Part shown: piece after piece, positions 1-11,200 of the stretch
How positions within the stretch are numbered: the first letter of the stretch is position 1
Layout: each line of letters starts with the position of its first letter
Virus record (IMG/VR): IMGVR_UViG_3300008448_000066
Span: 1 to 64,000 of that record
Direction: 5' to 3' (one strand)
Length of the DNA stretch: 64,000 nt
From: a virus
Notes under the pieces: model-generated
The model's database searches: none
Told to the model about the DNA's origin: nothing
Seen by the model: the letters and a program-made list of their open reading frames with translations, nothing else
Translations under genes and position numbers: made by a program

Positions 1-1566
1 TATCCAAGTTTTCAAAGACAGGCTTTGGAAGAGTTTTTAAATGATCCTTGTGCGATTAAAGATGATGATGAACTAACAGATCCTTCTCCATTAGCTGGAG
101 CAGTAAAAATACCTACTGTTAGACTTTTGATAAGAAACCATATTATGAAATTTTATAATATGTTTTTAAATACATTGTATTTTTATAAAACAGAAAGAAT
201 GTATGAAAACTCAGAAATATACATTCAATTTTTAATTCAAACATTTAAACAAGATATTAAAAAACTATCACTTACGGGTGGTAGATTATCGCTTGGATTT
301 TATGATTTATATTTTGAATATTTAAATGAATATTTTGAATCACAAATAACAATGAGCAATGGACTTTTTGATCCATTAACTGGACAAAAGGTAGATTTAA
401 ACCAAGACTTTAGTGAAGATTATAAATTAAATTATTTTTTCAAATTAGAACTTCAATTTTTAAAAAATAGATATGATCTTTTCCTTAATTCTGTTCGTAA
501 TGAAGATGCTTCTTTAATTCAAATGTTGAACGGATTGTTTATACCAGAAGTATATGAAAAACAACTGTTCTTAAAATTTGTAATAGTAAATGAAGATGAT
601 GTAATAATGTTAACAAGCGACACAGAATCTGCTTTTAAAGACATAAAGAAAGCTTTTTATGGTGTAGCAATATATGTGAAGGATGGTTCTTCAATAAAAC
701 CAATTATAGTAAAAAAACAATCTACACCGTTTTCTACTGATAAAAAAGTTCATAAATCAAATGTATTGTCTTATTTACTTGGTTATAGCATTTCTCAAAC
801 TCATTTAGATGTGTTTAAAGTTTTAAAAGAAGATAAAGAATTTAAAATTTTATTTGATTATACATTTTCTCTTTCTAAAATATTATCAACAATTCACATT
901 GAAAATTGTTTAGAAATTATAGAGTACGATCAGTTTGCTTCAAATATGCTTATTGCTTCTGATGAAGCAATAAGAAACGTAGCTGTTAGAGGCTCAAATA
1001 AAAGAGTAAATAGAAATGGATTCTTGGAAGACCCAGCAGAACAATCAGATTGTTGGAATCCTACTTCTAATCTAGATAGTTTGGACTTGTTTGATCTTGA
1101 TAATGTAAATGTTAGTGGTATGATTAAAAAATTAATATACAAAATAATCATACAAACACCAATAGTTATTCTAAAATCATTAGTAGAAATGACAGATCCT
1201 AACATTGCTATTGCATCAAAACTTAGAACAGCAGCAAGTACAATTACTTGTGAACCTTTACCTGTTTTACCATTTTCATTATCATTGCTACCGTTTACTT
1301 TAATACCTTCTCCATTTTCAATTGGACCACCAGTATTGCCACCATTGGGCCACATTTATCTTGGAGTTGATATGGCAGAATATTTCATAGCCAAAAAGAG
1401 TGGTACAAAAACAGCATGTGCCTCTCTTGAGTTTGGAGAAAGTGGTGATTTAAACAAGCCTGCATCAACAACATTGTGTAAAAATGGTTGCTCAGAGGCT
1501 AAATATAAAAATTATAAACTTGGCATTGATGTTTCATTAGGGACTGATGATTGCCCAGAAGAATAG
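1..1566 (+). CDS. Virion/baseplate-associated protein, 5'-truncated by the window edge
   Basis: The frame is open from base 1 (YPSFQRQ... precedes the TTG at 25), so the true start lies upstream and the TTG is not needed as a start. About 520 residues are visible. The N-terminal two thirds is rich in Phe, Tyr, Leu and Lys without a motif I recognise. Around visible residues 400-450 there is a hydrophobic, proline-rich stretch (PVLPFSLSLLPF followed by repeated P-F/P-L and a PPLGHIYLG turn), which may be membrane-interacting or an extended structural arm. The C-terminus is Cys-containing and acidic. It ends nine bases before the gp25-like gene, so it probably belongs to the baseplate operon. 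Function is not assigned; a baseplate or tail structural role is inferred only from position. Confidence 0.6.
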   Translation, partial: YPSFQRQALEEFLNDPCAIKDDDELTDPSPLAGAVKIPTVRLLIRNHIMKFYNMFLNTLYFYKTERMYENSEIYIQFLIQTFKQDIKKLSLTGGRLSLGFYDLYFEYLNEYFESQITMSNGLFDPLTGQKVDLNQDFSEDYKLNYFFKLELQFLKNRYDLFLNSVRNEDASLIQMLNGLFIPEVYEKQLFLKFVIVNEDDVIMLTSDTESAFKDIKKAFYGVAIYVKDGSSIKPIIVKKQSTPFSTDKKVHKSNVLSYLLGYSISQTHLDVFKVLKEDKEFKILFDYTFSLSKILSTIHIENCLEIIEYDQFASNMLIASDEAIRNVAVRGSNKRVNRNGFLEDPAEQSDCWNPTSNLDSLDLFDLDNVNVSGMIKKLIYKIIIQTPIVILKSLVEMTDPNIAIASKLRTAASTITCEPLPVLPFSLSLLPFTLIPSPFSIGPPVLPPLGHIYLGVDMAEYFIAKKSGTKTACASLEFGESGDLNKPASTTLCKNGCSEAKYKNYKLGIDVSLGTDDCPEE

Positions 1567-1575
1567 GAGCACAAA

Positions 1576-1968
1576 ATGGCTAGAATAACGTTTGGACCAA
1601 GTATACCTCTTTCACAAGGAGCTGAATATGCTCATTTTAATATGATTAAGGATATTCGCTCATTAGCAAGACAAAATATTGAAATGATTATTAGAACAAT
1701 ACCGGGTGAAATAAGAACTGACATAAATTTTGGTGTTGGTGTAGAAAGATTTTTGTTTGAAAATGAAAGATTACAAAATGACGAATTTGGCATTTTAGAA
1801 AACGTTATTAGAACACAAATTGCTCAATATGCACCATATATAAGAATAGACAGTATAGATATTAATATATCTTCTGATGAAAATGCGGCAACTTTGTCTA
1901 TGCTTTATACAATTACAACTCAAAATATTCAAGATGTTCTAGATCTTAGAGTTAACTTTCCGCAATAG
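1576..1968 (+). CDS. gp25: Baseplate wedge protein, gp25/GPW family
   Basis: A 130-residue protein, the usual length for T4 gp25 (132). Family hallmarks are visible: an early 'DIRSLARQNIEMIIRTIPGE' segment matching the 'N-I-x-x-L-L-x-T-x-P-G-E-R' core, followed by 'FGVGVERFLFE', the conserved loop and helix start of gp25, and a C-terminal beta-rich part. In T4, gp25 joins gp6 and gp53 in the baseplate wedge and nucleates sheath assembly. An AGGAG lies seven bases before ATG. It is followed immediately by a gp6-like gene, the expected partner, which strengthens the call. Confidence 0.9.
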   Translation: MARITFGPSIPLSQGAEYAHFNMIKDIRSLARQNIEMIIRTIPGEIRTDINFGVGVERFLFENERLQNDEFGILENVIRTQIAQYAPYIRIDSIDINISSDENAATLSMLYTITTQNIQDVLDLRVNFPQ

Positions 1969-1971
1969 TAC

Positions 1972-1979
1972 CTATTTAT
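1972..1979 (+). promoter_or_regulatory. CTATTTAT candidate late promoter element
   Basis: Exact CTATTTAT 14 bases before the gp6-like ATG at 1994; AGGG lies between. Confidence 0.5.
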
Positions 1980-1993
1980 CATAGGGTTTATAA

Positions 1994-3790
1994 ATGCAAA
2001 AGAAAGTACCTATAAGATATACATCTAGAGATTTTAATAGTATAAAGACAGACTTAGTAGAATATGCTAGAAGATATTATCCAGACACTATAAACGATTT
2101 TACACAAGCATCTTTTGCCTCTTTGGTTCTTGATTCTGTTGCATATGTTGGTGATATACTTTCTTTTTATCTTGATTATCAAGTAAATGAAAGTTTTCTT
2201 GATACAGCTATTGAAAGAGAAAACATAATAAAAATAGCTAGACAAATGGGCTATAAATTAAACAGAAAGCCTCTTTCTTATGGAACAATAGCGATATATG
2301 TATTGGTTCCTGCTTCTTCAGTAGGTCTTGGAATAGATACTGCGTATATACCAATAATAGTAAGAGGAAGTTCGTTTACATCTGTTTCTGGAACTAGATT
2401 TACATTAATAGAAGATATTGATTTTTCTAAAAGTCGAAATAAAATAGTTCCAGCAAGATTAGATGAAACCACTGGAAAACCAACATTTTATGCTATTAAG
2501 GCTTACGGAACTATCGTATCTGGCGAAGAAGCCTCAGAAACGATAAATATTGGAGATTATCAAAGATTTAGAAAAGTTGCACTCTCAAGACAAAATATAG
2601 TAGAGATAATATCTGTAATTGATTCAGAAGGCAAAGAGTATTATGAAGTTGATAATCTATCTCAAGATGTTGTTATGAAGGAAGTAAAAAATATAGCAGA
2701 TTCTACCAATGGACCTTCAAGTATTATGAAGATGATCCCAGTTCCAAGAAGATTTGTTGTGGAAAATGATATTAACACAACTTATTTACAATTTGGTTAT
2801 GGTTCAGATAATCAACTTACAGACGATACAATAGCAGAACCATCACAAGCAGTTTTACAATTGCATGGAAGAGATTATATCTCTGATTCTTATTTTGATC
2901 CCTCAGATATTATAAAAACTGATAAATTTGGAGTAACACCAGTAAACACAACACTAACCATTACATATAGAATAGCAAATTCAGAATTTTCCAATGCAGC
3001 ACCAAATTCAATAACAAGACCTACTGATGTTCGTATGCGTTTTAAAGACAGGGGTTCTTTATCCAATTCAATTGTTAGTGAAATATTGGGAAGTATAGAG
3101 TGTACAAATGATGAACCAATTGTTGGTGATATAACAAATATTGATATAAGTGTTGATGAACTAAAGACAAGAGTAAACAACTTTTATTCCGCACAAGGTA
3201 GAGCGGTAACTAAGCAGGACTATACTTCACTTATTTATTCAATGTCTCCAAAGTTTGGTGCGATTAAAAGATGTAATGTTGTTGAAGACAATAATTCTTT
3301 TAAAAGAAATATAAACATTTATGTTATATCTGAGGATTCTAATGGATTTTTAACACAAACAAATTCAATTATAAAACAAAATTTAAAAACTTATTTATCA
3401 AACTATAAAATGATAAACGACACAATTGATATACTAGATGTAAAAATAGTTAATATTGGAATAGAATATCAAGTTGTTGGTGTTAAAGATTTTCCAAAAC
3501 AAGAAGTAATACGTAACTGTATTTTAACTTTAAACAATAGATTTGGCAAAAAATTTGATATTGGAGAACCAATAAGTATATCTGACATATACACAGAGTT
3601 AAGTAAAACAACAGGTGTTTCTGACGTTATATCAGTCGATGTTGTTTTAAAAACTGGAACTGGTTATTCTGATACGTTTGTTAGTTTAAAAAATTTACTA
3701 TCACAAGATGGAAGATTTTTAAGATGCCCTAAAAATGTAATCTTTGAAATTAAGAGTATAATAAACGATACGAAAGGAACCGTTGTATAA
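1994..3790 (+). CDS. gp6: Baseplate wedge protein, gp6 / baseplate J-like
   Basis: 598 residues, close to T4 gp6 (660). The N-terminus 'PIRYTSRDFNSIKTDL' and the following 'TQASFASLVLDSVAYVGDILSFYLDYQVNESFLDTA' are characteristic of gp6/gpJ wedge proteins (the 'D.NDFT..S...L.L...AYVGD.L.YYLD...NE.FL.TA' signature, then 'I...A..MGYK'). A central beta domain and a C-terminal region containing 'RAVTKQDYTSLIYSMSPKFGAIKRCNV' are also typical. In T4, gp6 dimers form the continuous ring of the baseplate inner wedge. It follows gp25 after a 25-base gap that contains CTATTTAT (1972-1979) and an AGGG, and its stop overlaps the next ATG (TAATG). Confidence 0.9.
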   Translation: MQKKVPIRYTSRDFNSIKTDLVEYARRYYPDTINDFTQASFASLVLDSVAYVGDILSFYLDYQVNESFLDTAIERENIIKIARQMGYKLNRKPLSYGTIAIYVLVPASSVGLGIDTAYIPIIVRGSSFTSVSGTRFTLIEDIDFSKSRNKIVPARLDETTGKPTFYAIKAYGTIVSGEEASETINIGDYQRFRKVALSRQNIVEIISVIDSEGKEYYEVDNLSQDVVMKEVKNIADSTNGPSSIMKMIPVPRRFVVENDINTTYLQFGYGSDNQLTDDTIAEPSQAVLQLHGRDYISDSYFDPSDIIKTDKFGVTPVNTTLTITYRIANSEFSNAAPNSITRPTDVRMRFKDRGSLSNSIVSEILGSIECTNDEPIVGDITNIDISVDELKTRVNNFYSAQGRAVTKQDYTSLIYSMSPKFGAIKRCNVVEDNNSFKRNINIYVISEDSNGFLTQTNSIIKQNLKTYLSNYKMINDTIDILDVKIVNIGIEYQVVGVKDFPKQEVIRNCILTLNNRFGKKFDIGEPISISDIYTELSKTTGVSDVISVDVVLKTGTGYSDTFVSLKNLLSQDGRFLRCPKNVIFEIKSIINDTKGTVV

Positions 3791-5211
3791 TGGCTATCAA
3801 GAAATATTACGCATCAGCAGATACAACCATAACAAATGCGTTTAAAACTAATGCAATTCTTCGCGGTGTTAGTGGAAATATGGGCGCGTCTGACATATTA
3901 GAAGTATTTTCTCTTTATGGCGATGTGAATACAACAAGCTCAGAATTGTCTAGAGTTTTAATAAAATTTCCTGTATCAGACATTCTTGCAGATAGAAACT
4001 CTGGTTTAATACCAGCTAGTGGCTCAGTTTCGTTTATTTTAAAACTTTTTAATGCTCCAAACAATAAATCAATGGCTAAAAACTATACTCTTTCTGTCTT
4101 ACCAGTTTCTGGTGCTTGGGAAGAAGGTATTGGTCTTGATATGGAAGATTATTCCGATATTGATGCAGCAAACTGGATTTATAAAGTATCATCAAGTGCT
4201 CAACAGTTAACTTGGTCTAACCAAGGTGGTGACACACACAATTCACCACAATTCACGCAATCATTTACTGTTGGAAATGAAAATCTTAATGTTGATATAA
4301 GTTCATTGGTAGAACAATGGATTGCAGGTACAAAACAAAATGATGGTGTAATAGTAAAACTAACTTCTTCATTAGAAGCAGAGACAAACTCTTATTATAC
4401 AAAAGAATTTTTTGCTAGAGGTACAGAATTCTTTTTTAAACAACCAGCAATAGAAGCTCAATGGAATTCAGCTAGAAAAGATCAAAGAGGAGCTTTTTAT
4501 GCTAGCTCTTCTTTGTCTGACAATAACAACAATACAATATACCTCTACAATCGAATCAGAGGTCAATTAAAGAACATTCCAGCAGTAGGTACTGGTAGTA
4601 TATATGTAAGAATATACGATGCTCCAACGGGCAGTAATTTGATTACAAACACTGTCATAACAGGTGGCTGGAGTTCAACAGGCATCTATACTGCTTCCTT
4701 TGCTCTCAATACAACAGCATCAGAAGTATTTGATAGATGGTTTAGTTCTGGTTTATCTACTTGCTTTCATACTGGTGCTATTACAGTAATTCCACAAGAA
4801 GCAGAAGAGTATGATGTAACAAATAATTACGTAATTTCTTTAATAAATGGTACGCCATTTTATTCTGAAAATGAAACTGCAAGATTTAGATTCTTTATTC
4901 GCAATAAAGATTGGAACCCCACTATTTACAGTGTAGCCACTTCTGAAGTGGAAACATTGACGATAGAGAGTGCATCTTACAAAGTAGTCAGAGTATCAGA
5001 TAACTTAAAGGTAATTGATTATGGAACTGGTTCCAACTTGCACACAATGCTTTCATACGATGTATCGGGAAATTACTTCGACTTGGATATGAAATTATTA
5101 GAACCAGATTATATGTATCAAATTTACTTGACATTCTTTGATTCACAGGCTAATACTTGGAAAGAGCAAAAAAATAGTTTCAAATTTAGAGTAGAAAAGA
5201 ATGAGCCTTAA
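3790..5211 (+). CDS. Tail/baseplate structural protein with DNRLRE-like N-terminal domain
   Basis: 473 residues. The start 'KKYYASADTTITNAF' and later 'SSELSRVLIKFPVS' and 'VDISSLVEQWIAG...NDGVIVKL' match the pattern of DNRLRE/carbohydrate-binding beta-sandwich domains ('a.kDt.i.....g...L.VG......R.LL.Fdls', 'v..w..g..ndGv.l'). The remaining residues look all-beta, with a C-terminal segment ending 'FFDSQANTWKEQKNSFKFRVEK'. It overlaps gp6 by one base and the giant gene downstream by eleven bases, so the three are probably translationally coupled. A baseplate-periphery or fibre-attachment role is inferred from position and beta-sandwich character; it is not shown. Confidence 0.6.
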   Translation: MAIKKYYASADTTITNAFKTNAILRGVSGNMGASDILEVFSLYGDVNTTSSELSRVLIKFPVSDILADRNSGLIPASGSVSFILKLFNAPNNKSMAKNYTLSVLPVSGAWEEGIGLDMEDYSDIDAANWIYKVSSSAQQLTWSNQGGDTHNSPQFTQSFTVGNENLNVDISSLVEQWIAGTKQNDGVIVKLTSSLEAETNSYYTKEFFARGTEFFFKQPAIEAQWNSARKDQRGAFYASSSLSDNNNNTIYLYNRIRGQLKNIPAVGTGSIYVRIYDAPTGSNLITNTVITGGWSSTGIYTASFALNTTASEVFDRWFSSGLSTCFHTGAITVIPQEAEEYDVTNNYVISLINGTPFYSENETARFRFFIRNKDWNPTIYSVATSEVETLTIESASYKVVRVSDNLKVIDYGTGSNLHTMLSYDVSGNYFDLDMKLLEPDYMYQIYLTFFDSQANTWKEQKNSFKFRVEKNEP

Positions 5212-8200
5212 AGAATTATTTCAAGACACACAAAAAAATGAAAGTTTTTCACAAGAGCAGGTTGAGCAAGAAGTTCAATCTGAGGACTACTTAAACGAAT
5301 TTGTTGATAAAACAAATGAATTTATTCCACAGGTCGATTTTTCAAAACCAGAAAACTTTGCTTTCTTTGGATCTGCTGAGAAATACTATTCTGACGCATT
5401 TGATAGAATAATCAATCTTTATCCATATGATGGCTCTAAGTCAGAGAAACTAAAATGGCGTAATGAATCAACTTTAATTGATCGTTGGGTATATGATAAT
5501 AAGTATCCAAAGTCAACTGGTTATGCTGCATTCTCAGCCAATGGTTGGGGCACTCTAGCAACTTCAAAAGCTTCTGGTTATGGTAGTCCAACAACACAAG
5601 AGTACATTTACGTTAAAGGTGGGCCAAACACTGGTTCTACAACATCAGCTACTCTCAAAGATACGTTTACTGCTGCCAACATTTATGATGCTACAAACAA
5701 GCAAACGTCTAATCTTTTATTTGATTTAGCATCATCTGATGGTGGTATGACAGTAGAGTTTTGGCTTAACAAAACAGCGTTTGACAACACAAAGACTGAA
5801 AAAGAAGTAATATTTGATCTTTGGAATGGTGAAGCAAGTTCAAGTACAGGCTACGGACGCTTTACTCTAGAACTTACTTCTAGTGGTAGCCCATTCTTAA
5901 TTACTGCACAATCTGGTACAAGCGGCGTGTTTCAAGCCGCAGTTGGTTCTAGCATAAACTCTTCTTATATCCTAGATGGTTGGCATCATTACTCTTTCAC
6001 GGTATTTAATAATTCTTCACAAATTGGAATAAACTTCTATACTGATGGTCAACTGTCTGAGCAAATATCAACTGGTACTTCTATTAATGAAGTAACAGGA
6101 ACTCTAACAGCTTATGTCGGTGCTTTAAGAACTGCTGTATCTGGAACTTCCACAGGTACTGGTTGGGGCAAGCTTTCCGCTTCATTAGATGAATTTAGAT
6201 TTTGGAAAACCAAGAGAACATCTAAGGACATTGGTAGATACTGGTGGACAAATGTAGACGGTGGTTCTAATACTGATGATTATGGTATTTATCTTGGCAT
6301 TTACTATAAGTTTAACGAAGGTATCGTAGGCACAACCTCAAAAGATCAAATAGTAATTGACTACTCTGGTCGTACTACAAATGGATATTGGTTTGGATAC
6401 GGTAGTAACTCAAGAAACACAGGAAGTGCGTTTACAGCTTATACTAGTGCTTCTTATGTTGAAGTTGGCGATCCAATACTCTATTCATCACATTCAGAAT
6501 ATACCAATCAATTAACTGCTTTAACCGTTACAGGTTCAATACACGATTCTCAAAATAATTCAAAATTGTATACCTTCTTCCCTTCTTGGGTTGTGGACAG
6601 TGATATACAACATGGTGAAGAGCTAAGTAAATTAACTCAAATAGCAGCAAGTTATTTTGATACTCTCTACCTACAAGTCAAATCTTTAACAGAAATAAAG
6701 AATAATTTTTCCACAATTGGTAGACAAGAAGGCGTTTTAGATGGAACTAATGAGTTAAACCAAATAACTGGTACGCTACCAACTTATGATAAGCCACTAC
6801 CATTTGCTAAAGCATTATTAGATTCTAGCGGCTTAATAACGCCAGAAATTTTAACAGATGCAACTCTAATAGAGACACTTTTAAATCGTAATGAAAATAT
6901 TAATTATGACGATACAATATCAGATATAAAGAATACAATATATTTCAATCTTTATTCAACACTTATTAATGCATTTAAAACAAAGGGAACAAAACGCTCT
7001 TATAATAATATTTTGCATTCTTTTGGTATTGATGAAAAATTAGTTAAAATAAATACTTATCCAACAAATACAACCTTATATTTTGATGATAATACAAACT
7101 TAATTTCTCAAAAAAGAAAAGTTGTAGATTTTAACAATTCAGATAGATATATGGGAACTGTGCATCAGTATTATGATGCTTCAAACACAAATTCAATATC
7201 TTTTATCTCTGGTTCAATTGTTAATTCTTCTTTGACAGTTGAATGTGAAGCCTTGTTCCCATATAAAATCTTTAATGATGATAAAGTGTCAAGAGCTTTC
7301 TTCACAGAATCATCTATATTTGGTGGTCACACAGCCCAATCAAATACAGATTTAAGTTGGGCTACAAACGATTATTTTAACTTTGTTGTCAAAGCGCACA
7401 GACCAAATCTAGAAAGTACAGATGCATACTTTGAATTATCTTCTTCAGTATTTGGTTCTTTAACTTCAAGTCTTTACTATGATGTTTATAACAATGAAAA
7501 GTGGAACTTTGCCGTTAAGGTATATCCAACTAAATATGAAAACATTGATCTTGTAAGTGGTGCAGATGGAACTTATACAGTAGAGTTTTATGGTGTAAAT
7601 GCGGTATCAAACGCTGTACAAAATGTCTTTACTGTTACTGGAACAGTTTCTAATACCGCTGGTGATAATGCAGTAACAAGCAATAAAAGACTGTTTGTTG
7701 GCGCACACTACAACAACTTTACTAGCTCAGTATTACAATATTCAGACACTAAAGTATCTTACTTAAGATACTGGAATACTGAATTGACCAATGATTCAAT
7801 TTTACAACACGCATTTGACACATATAACTACGGAACAGATAAGCCAGCTAATAGTGCATATCTAAACACAACTGGTTCTTATATACCAGAAATTGAAACA
7901 TTAACATTAGAATGGTCATTCAATCAAGTAACTGGTTCTGATGTAAGTGGACAATTCATTGTCCAAGATTTAACTTCTGGTTCTGTAACACAAAGCAAAG
8001 GTTACCCAAATTGGTTTAATAATATTTCTAAATATCAATATACAGGTAGAGGCTTTGAATTCCCAGAAAGTAGCACGCAAGTTATAGATACAGAATATTT
8101 TGCAACTGAAAAACTTAAACTCCCAGAAGTAGTAAACAGTTCAGATATGATCAATATCTTGTCAGAAGACGACGAAGCTTTTACAACCGATTCAAGACCA

Positions 8201-11200
8201 GAGCTTTATATTACTAGATTTGAAAAGAGTATGTATCAAAACATTTCTGAAGAAATGATAAATATGTTTGGTACTCTTGTAGAGTTTAATAATTACATTG
8301 GTAGACCAATACACAAGTATCGTACAGAATATAAAGATCTGCGTTATTTAAGAGAATTGTTCTTTTCTAAGGTTCAAAATGAACCAGATCTAGATAGATA
8401 TTTAGAACTATACAAGTGGTTTGATACTTCAATTGGTGTTTTCTTAGCACAATTAACTCCAACAACTTCACAAGTTACAACAAAATTAGAAAATGTAATT
8501 GAAAGCCATATACTTGAAAGACCAAAATACCAACACAAATATCTTGCTATTAACTCTAAGGCACAAGATCCAGAAGATTCAGCAAGCGGTATCAACAAGC
8601 ATTTATATAACTGGAAGGTTGGTCACAGACCTTTAACCAACTCAGAACAACAAAATGCTTTGTACTGGAAAGAAAGAGCAGAAAGAACTGGCGCAAGAGC
8701 CGCTATACACTCTGCTTCTTTACAAGTTTTTGATAGAAAACAATCATCACCATATAGATTTGCATTAGAAAGTAAACCAACAATAAAGGGTGGTGTAAAC
8801 TTTGAGTCAAACAAAAATTTAGATTTTGTTAAAATCAATACTGCTCCACATGGCGCATTAGATGCGGACGAAATGATACAACCACCAGCAAATTACTTGT
8901 TTGTTGGTGTTGAAAATACATCTTCTTTATTAAAAGTTGAAGACACACTAGATCCAACAAAGAAGAGAAAATATAGCTTTAAAGTAGTATCTGGCAAGGA
9001 ATTCAATCCTTCTTCACAAGGCTATAGCGAAGTAATTGATAGCACAATAGCATTACCAGCTAACTTCATTAGCGGTACTGTTGTTGGCGGTTATCACGAT
9101 CAAGTAGCAGAACAATTTATAAGTGGTGTAATAATAACCAATATACACAATGATACTTATGGTTCTTCTAATGAAATTCCAATGCAAGGTCCATTTACTG
9201 CTCAATGGGTTGGCGGAAATCAATCAAGACACATTGATTTAAATACTGGTAACGATTCTTATCTAACAAGACCAGAAGCTTGGAAAATATTACTTGGTTT
9301 AGGTATAAGTGGTAGTGCTGGTGTTGTTGGAAATGAGGAATATCAAGCTGCACTTGGATGGGTTGGAGCAGATTATCCGTTCCCAGAAGGTAATGATTTT
9401 GATCCATCATATCCCGTAGTAGCACATAAGAGAGCTACATATCTAAGAGAAGAAACAGCCAAACGTCCAGTAAACATTAAGAATATTCAATCTACAACAA
9501 CTACTGCTTCTAGATTAGGCAATTATAGATCAAATTACGAAGTTATTCATACGTTTGGTAGAACAAACAATGATAGAGAACTTATTGATGCCGTCAATCC
9601 CGGTACTGAAACAGAACTATCTGGTGTTTTAAGAACCAATACAACAACAGGAAGAGTTGATTTTACTCTACCAACAAGACAAATACTAAAGACGGTTGTT
9701 GGTTCAAGATTCTCCGCTCCCGGTGGTTATAGATATTCTTCAAGAGGATACCTCAATAGATATGCAGAAGAACTGTCTGCATATAATGCTATGTCATTTA
9801 GAAACAGAGAAGTTATAGGTTCTCCACACGGCTTAGGCTCAACACCAAATGTTGAAGTAGTATCTGGTGCATTGGGAACTGGCTCTTTGGTGGCTTTAGC
9901 TTTACATTCAGAAAATGGTTATGTAAGTGGAACAACAATTCCTTCTTTCCATAAGGTAAATAAGAATCCTGTTTACTCTGTTGTAGAAAATACAGAAGTC
10001 CTTGAAGCAGACTACGATAATGGTTATTTCCAACACCCAATACCACAAATGGATGCTGGTTATTCTTGGATCAGAAAATCACTATCTAATGGTGCTATAT
10101 CTGGTAACTTAGCCTATATTGGTGCCAATATGGGTTATACAGTACCATCTGGCTCTACTTCTGGTTCAATAACACAAAATTATTCTTTTTTAACCTCTGG
10201 TGAGGTTGGTATTAATGTAAACGAGTTTGGAGAACTTTATAATGGTGTTTCTTCTAGCGAATTTACACCAGTAGATTTTATAGGCTTACATACATCAATA
10301 AGAGATGAACTTTATGGTTCTGAATATCCTAAAACATTAGGAACAACAAATTTTGAAAATTATTATTTTGAAGGTATAAACTATAACGATCATCAGATAA
10401 TAGGTGCAGTAACAGATAAATTTTACAGTAATGGTATTTTGTCAACTTTATCAGAAACTGGTTCTTCTGGTCGGTCTGCGTTGCAATTCTATAACTACAG
10501 TGTCTTCGGCGGGCCAATTCCAGAACATTTTCTTAAAGATGTAAGCACAACTGGTGGACAAGAATTAAGTAGTTTTGTTTTTTCTCCACCAACATATATG
10601 AAACCAGATGGTACTGGTTATTACGTACTTGGAATTTATAACCAAGCTTCTACGAACAATGCAGCTAGTAACTTTTCAAAAATATCAGAATTTAATAGAC
10701 ATTTAATTTTTCAAATTAACAATGAACAACCATATGATTTTGACAATTCTTTGGTAACTAAATATCAAAGTGTTAATATAAATTTTTCTTCTCAACCAAG
10801 TGCTAGTACAATTATTAAATCTTTTACATTCCATCCTTCTGGAACTTATCTTTATTTATTTGAAACAGAAAATAGAACAATAGTTCAATTACCATTAAAT
10901 ACACCTTGGGAAATAGATTCTATTCCCTTTACTTCTTCTATAATCACATCATCAAACTATAGTAGTTTAGGATTTACTTCAACATCATCTATCACACCAA
11001 TAGTAAGCACATTAGAAAGTAGTTCTTTTAGTATTTTAACAGAATTAACTGGTGTAAGTGATCTTTTACTTAAATCATTTCCAATAGCTTTTGATCCACA
11101 CTCTATTCCACAGAGAGTCAGTTCTAGTTTTTATAACATGAACTGGAAACCAGATGGAACTAAATTATTTTTTGGTATACAAAATAAATTACTTGAATAT

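Noticed and set aside
25-27. TTG as the real start of the first gene
   Set aside because: The frame is open upstream to base 1 with sensible codons and there is no ribosome site before the TTG, so the gene is truncated by the window.
930-1355. Reverse-strand open frame of 141 codons (and many similar on the - strand)
   Set aside because: It lies wholly within a + strand gene, lacks a ribosome site and has composition typical of the antisense of a coding region. No - strand frame in the window has independent support.
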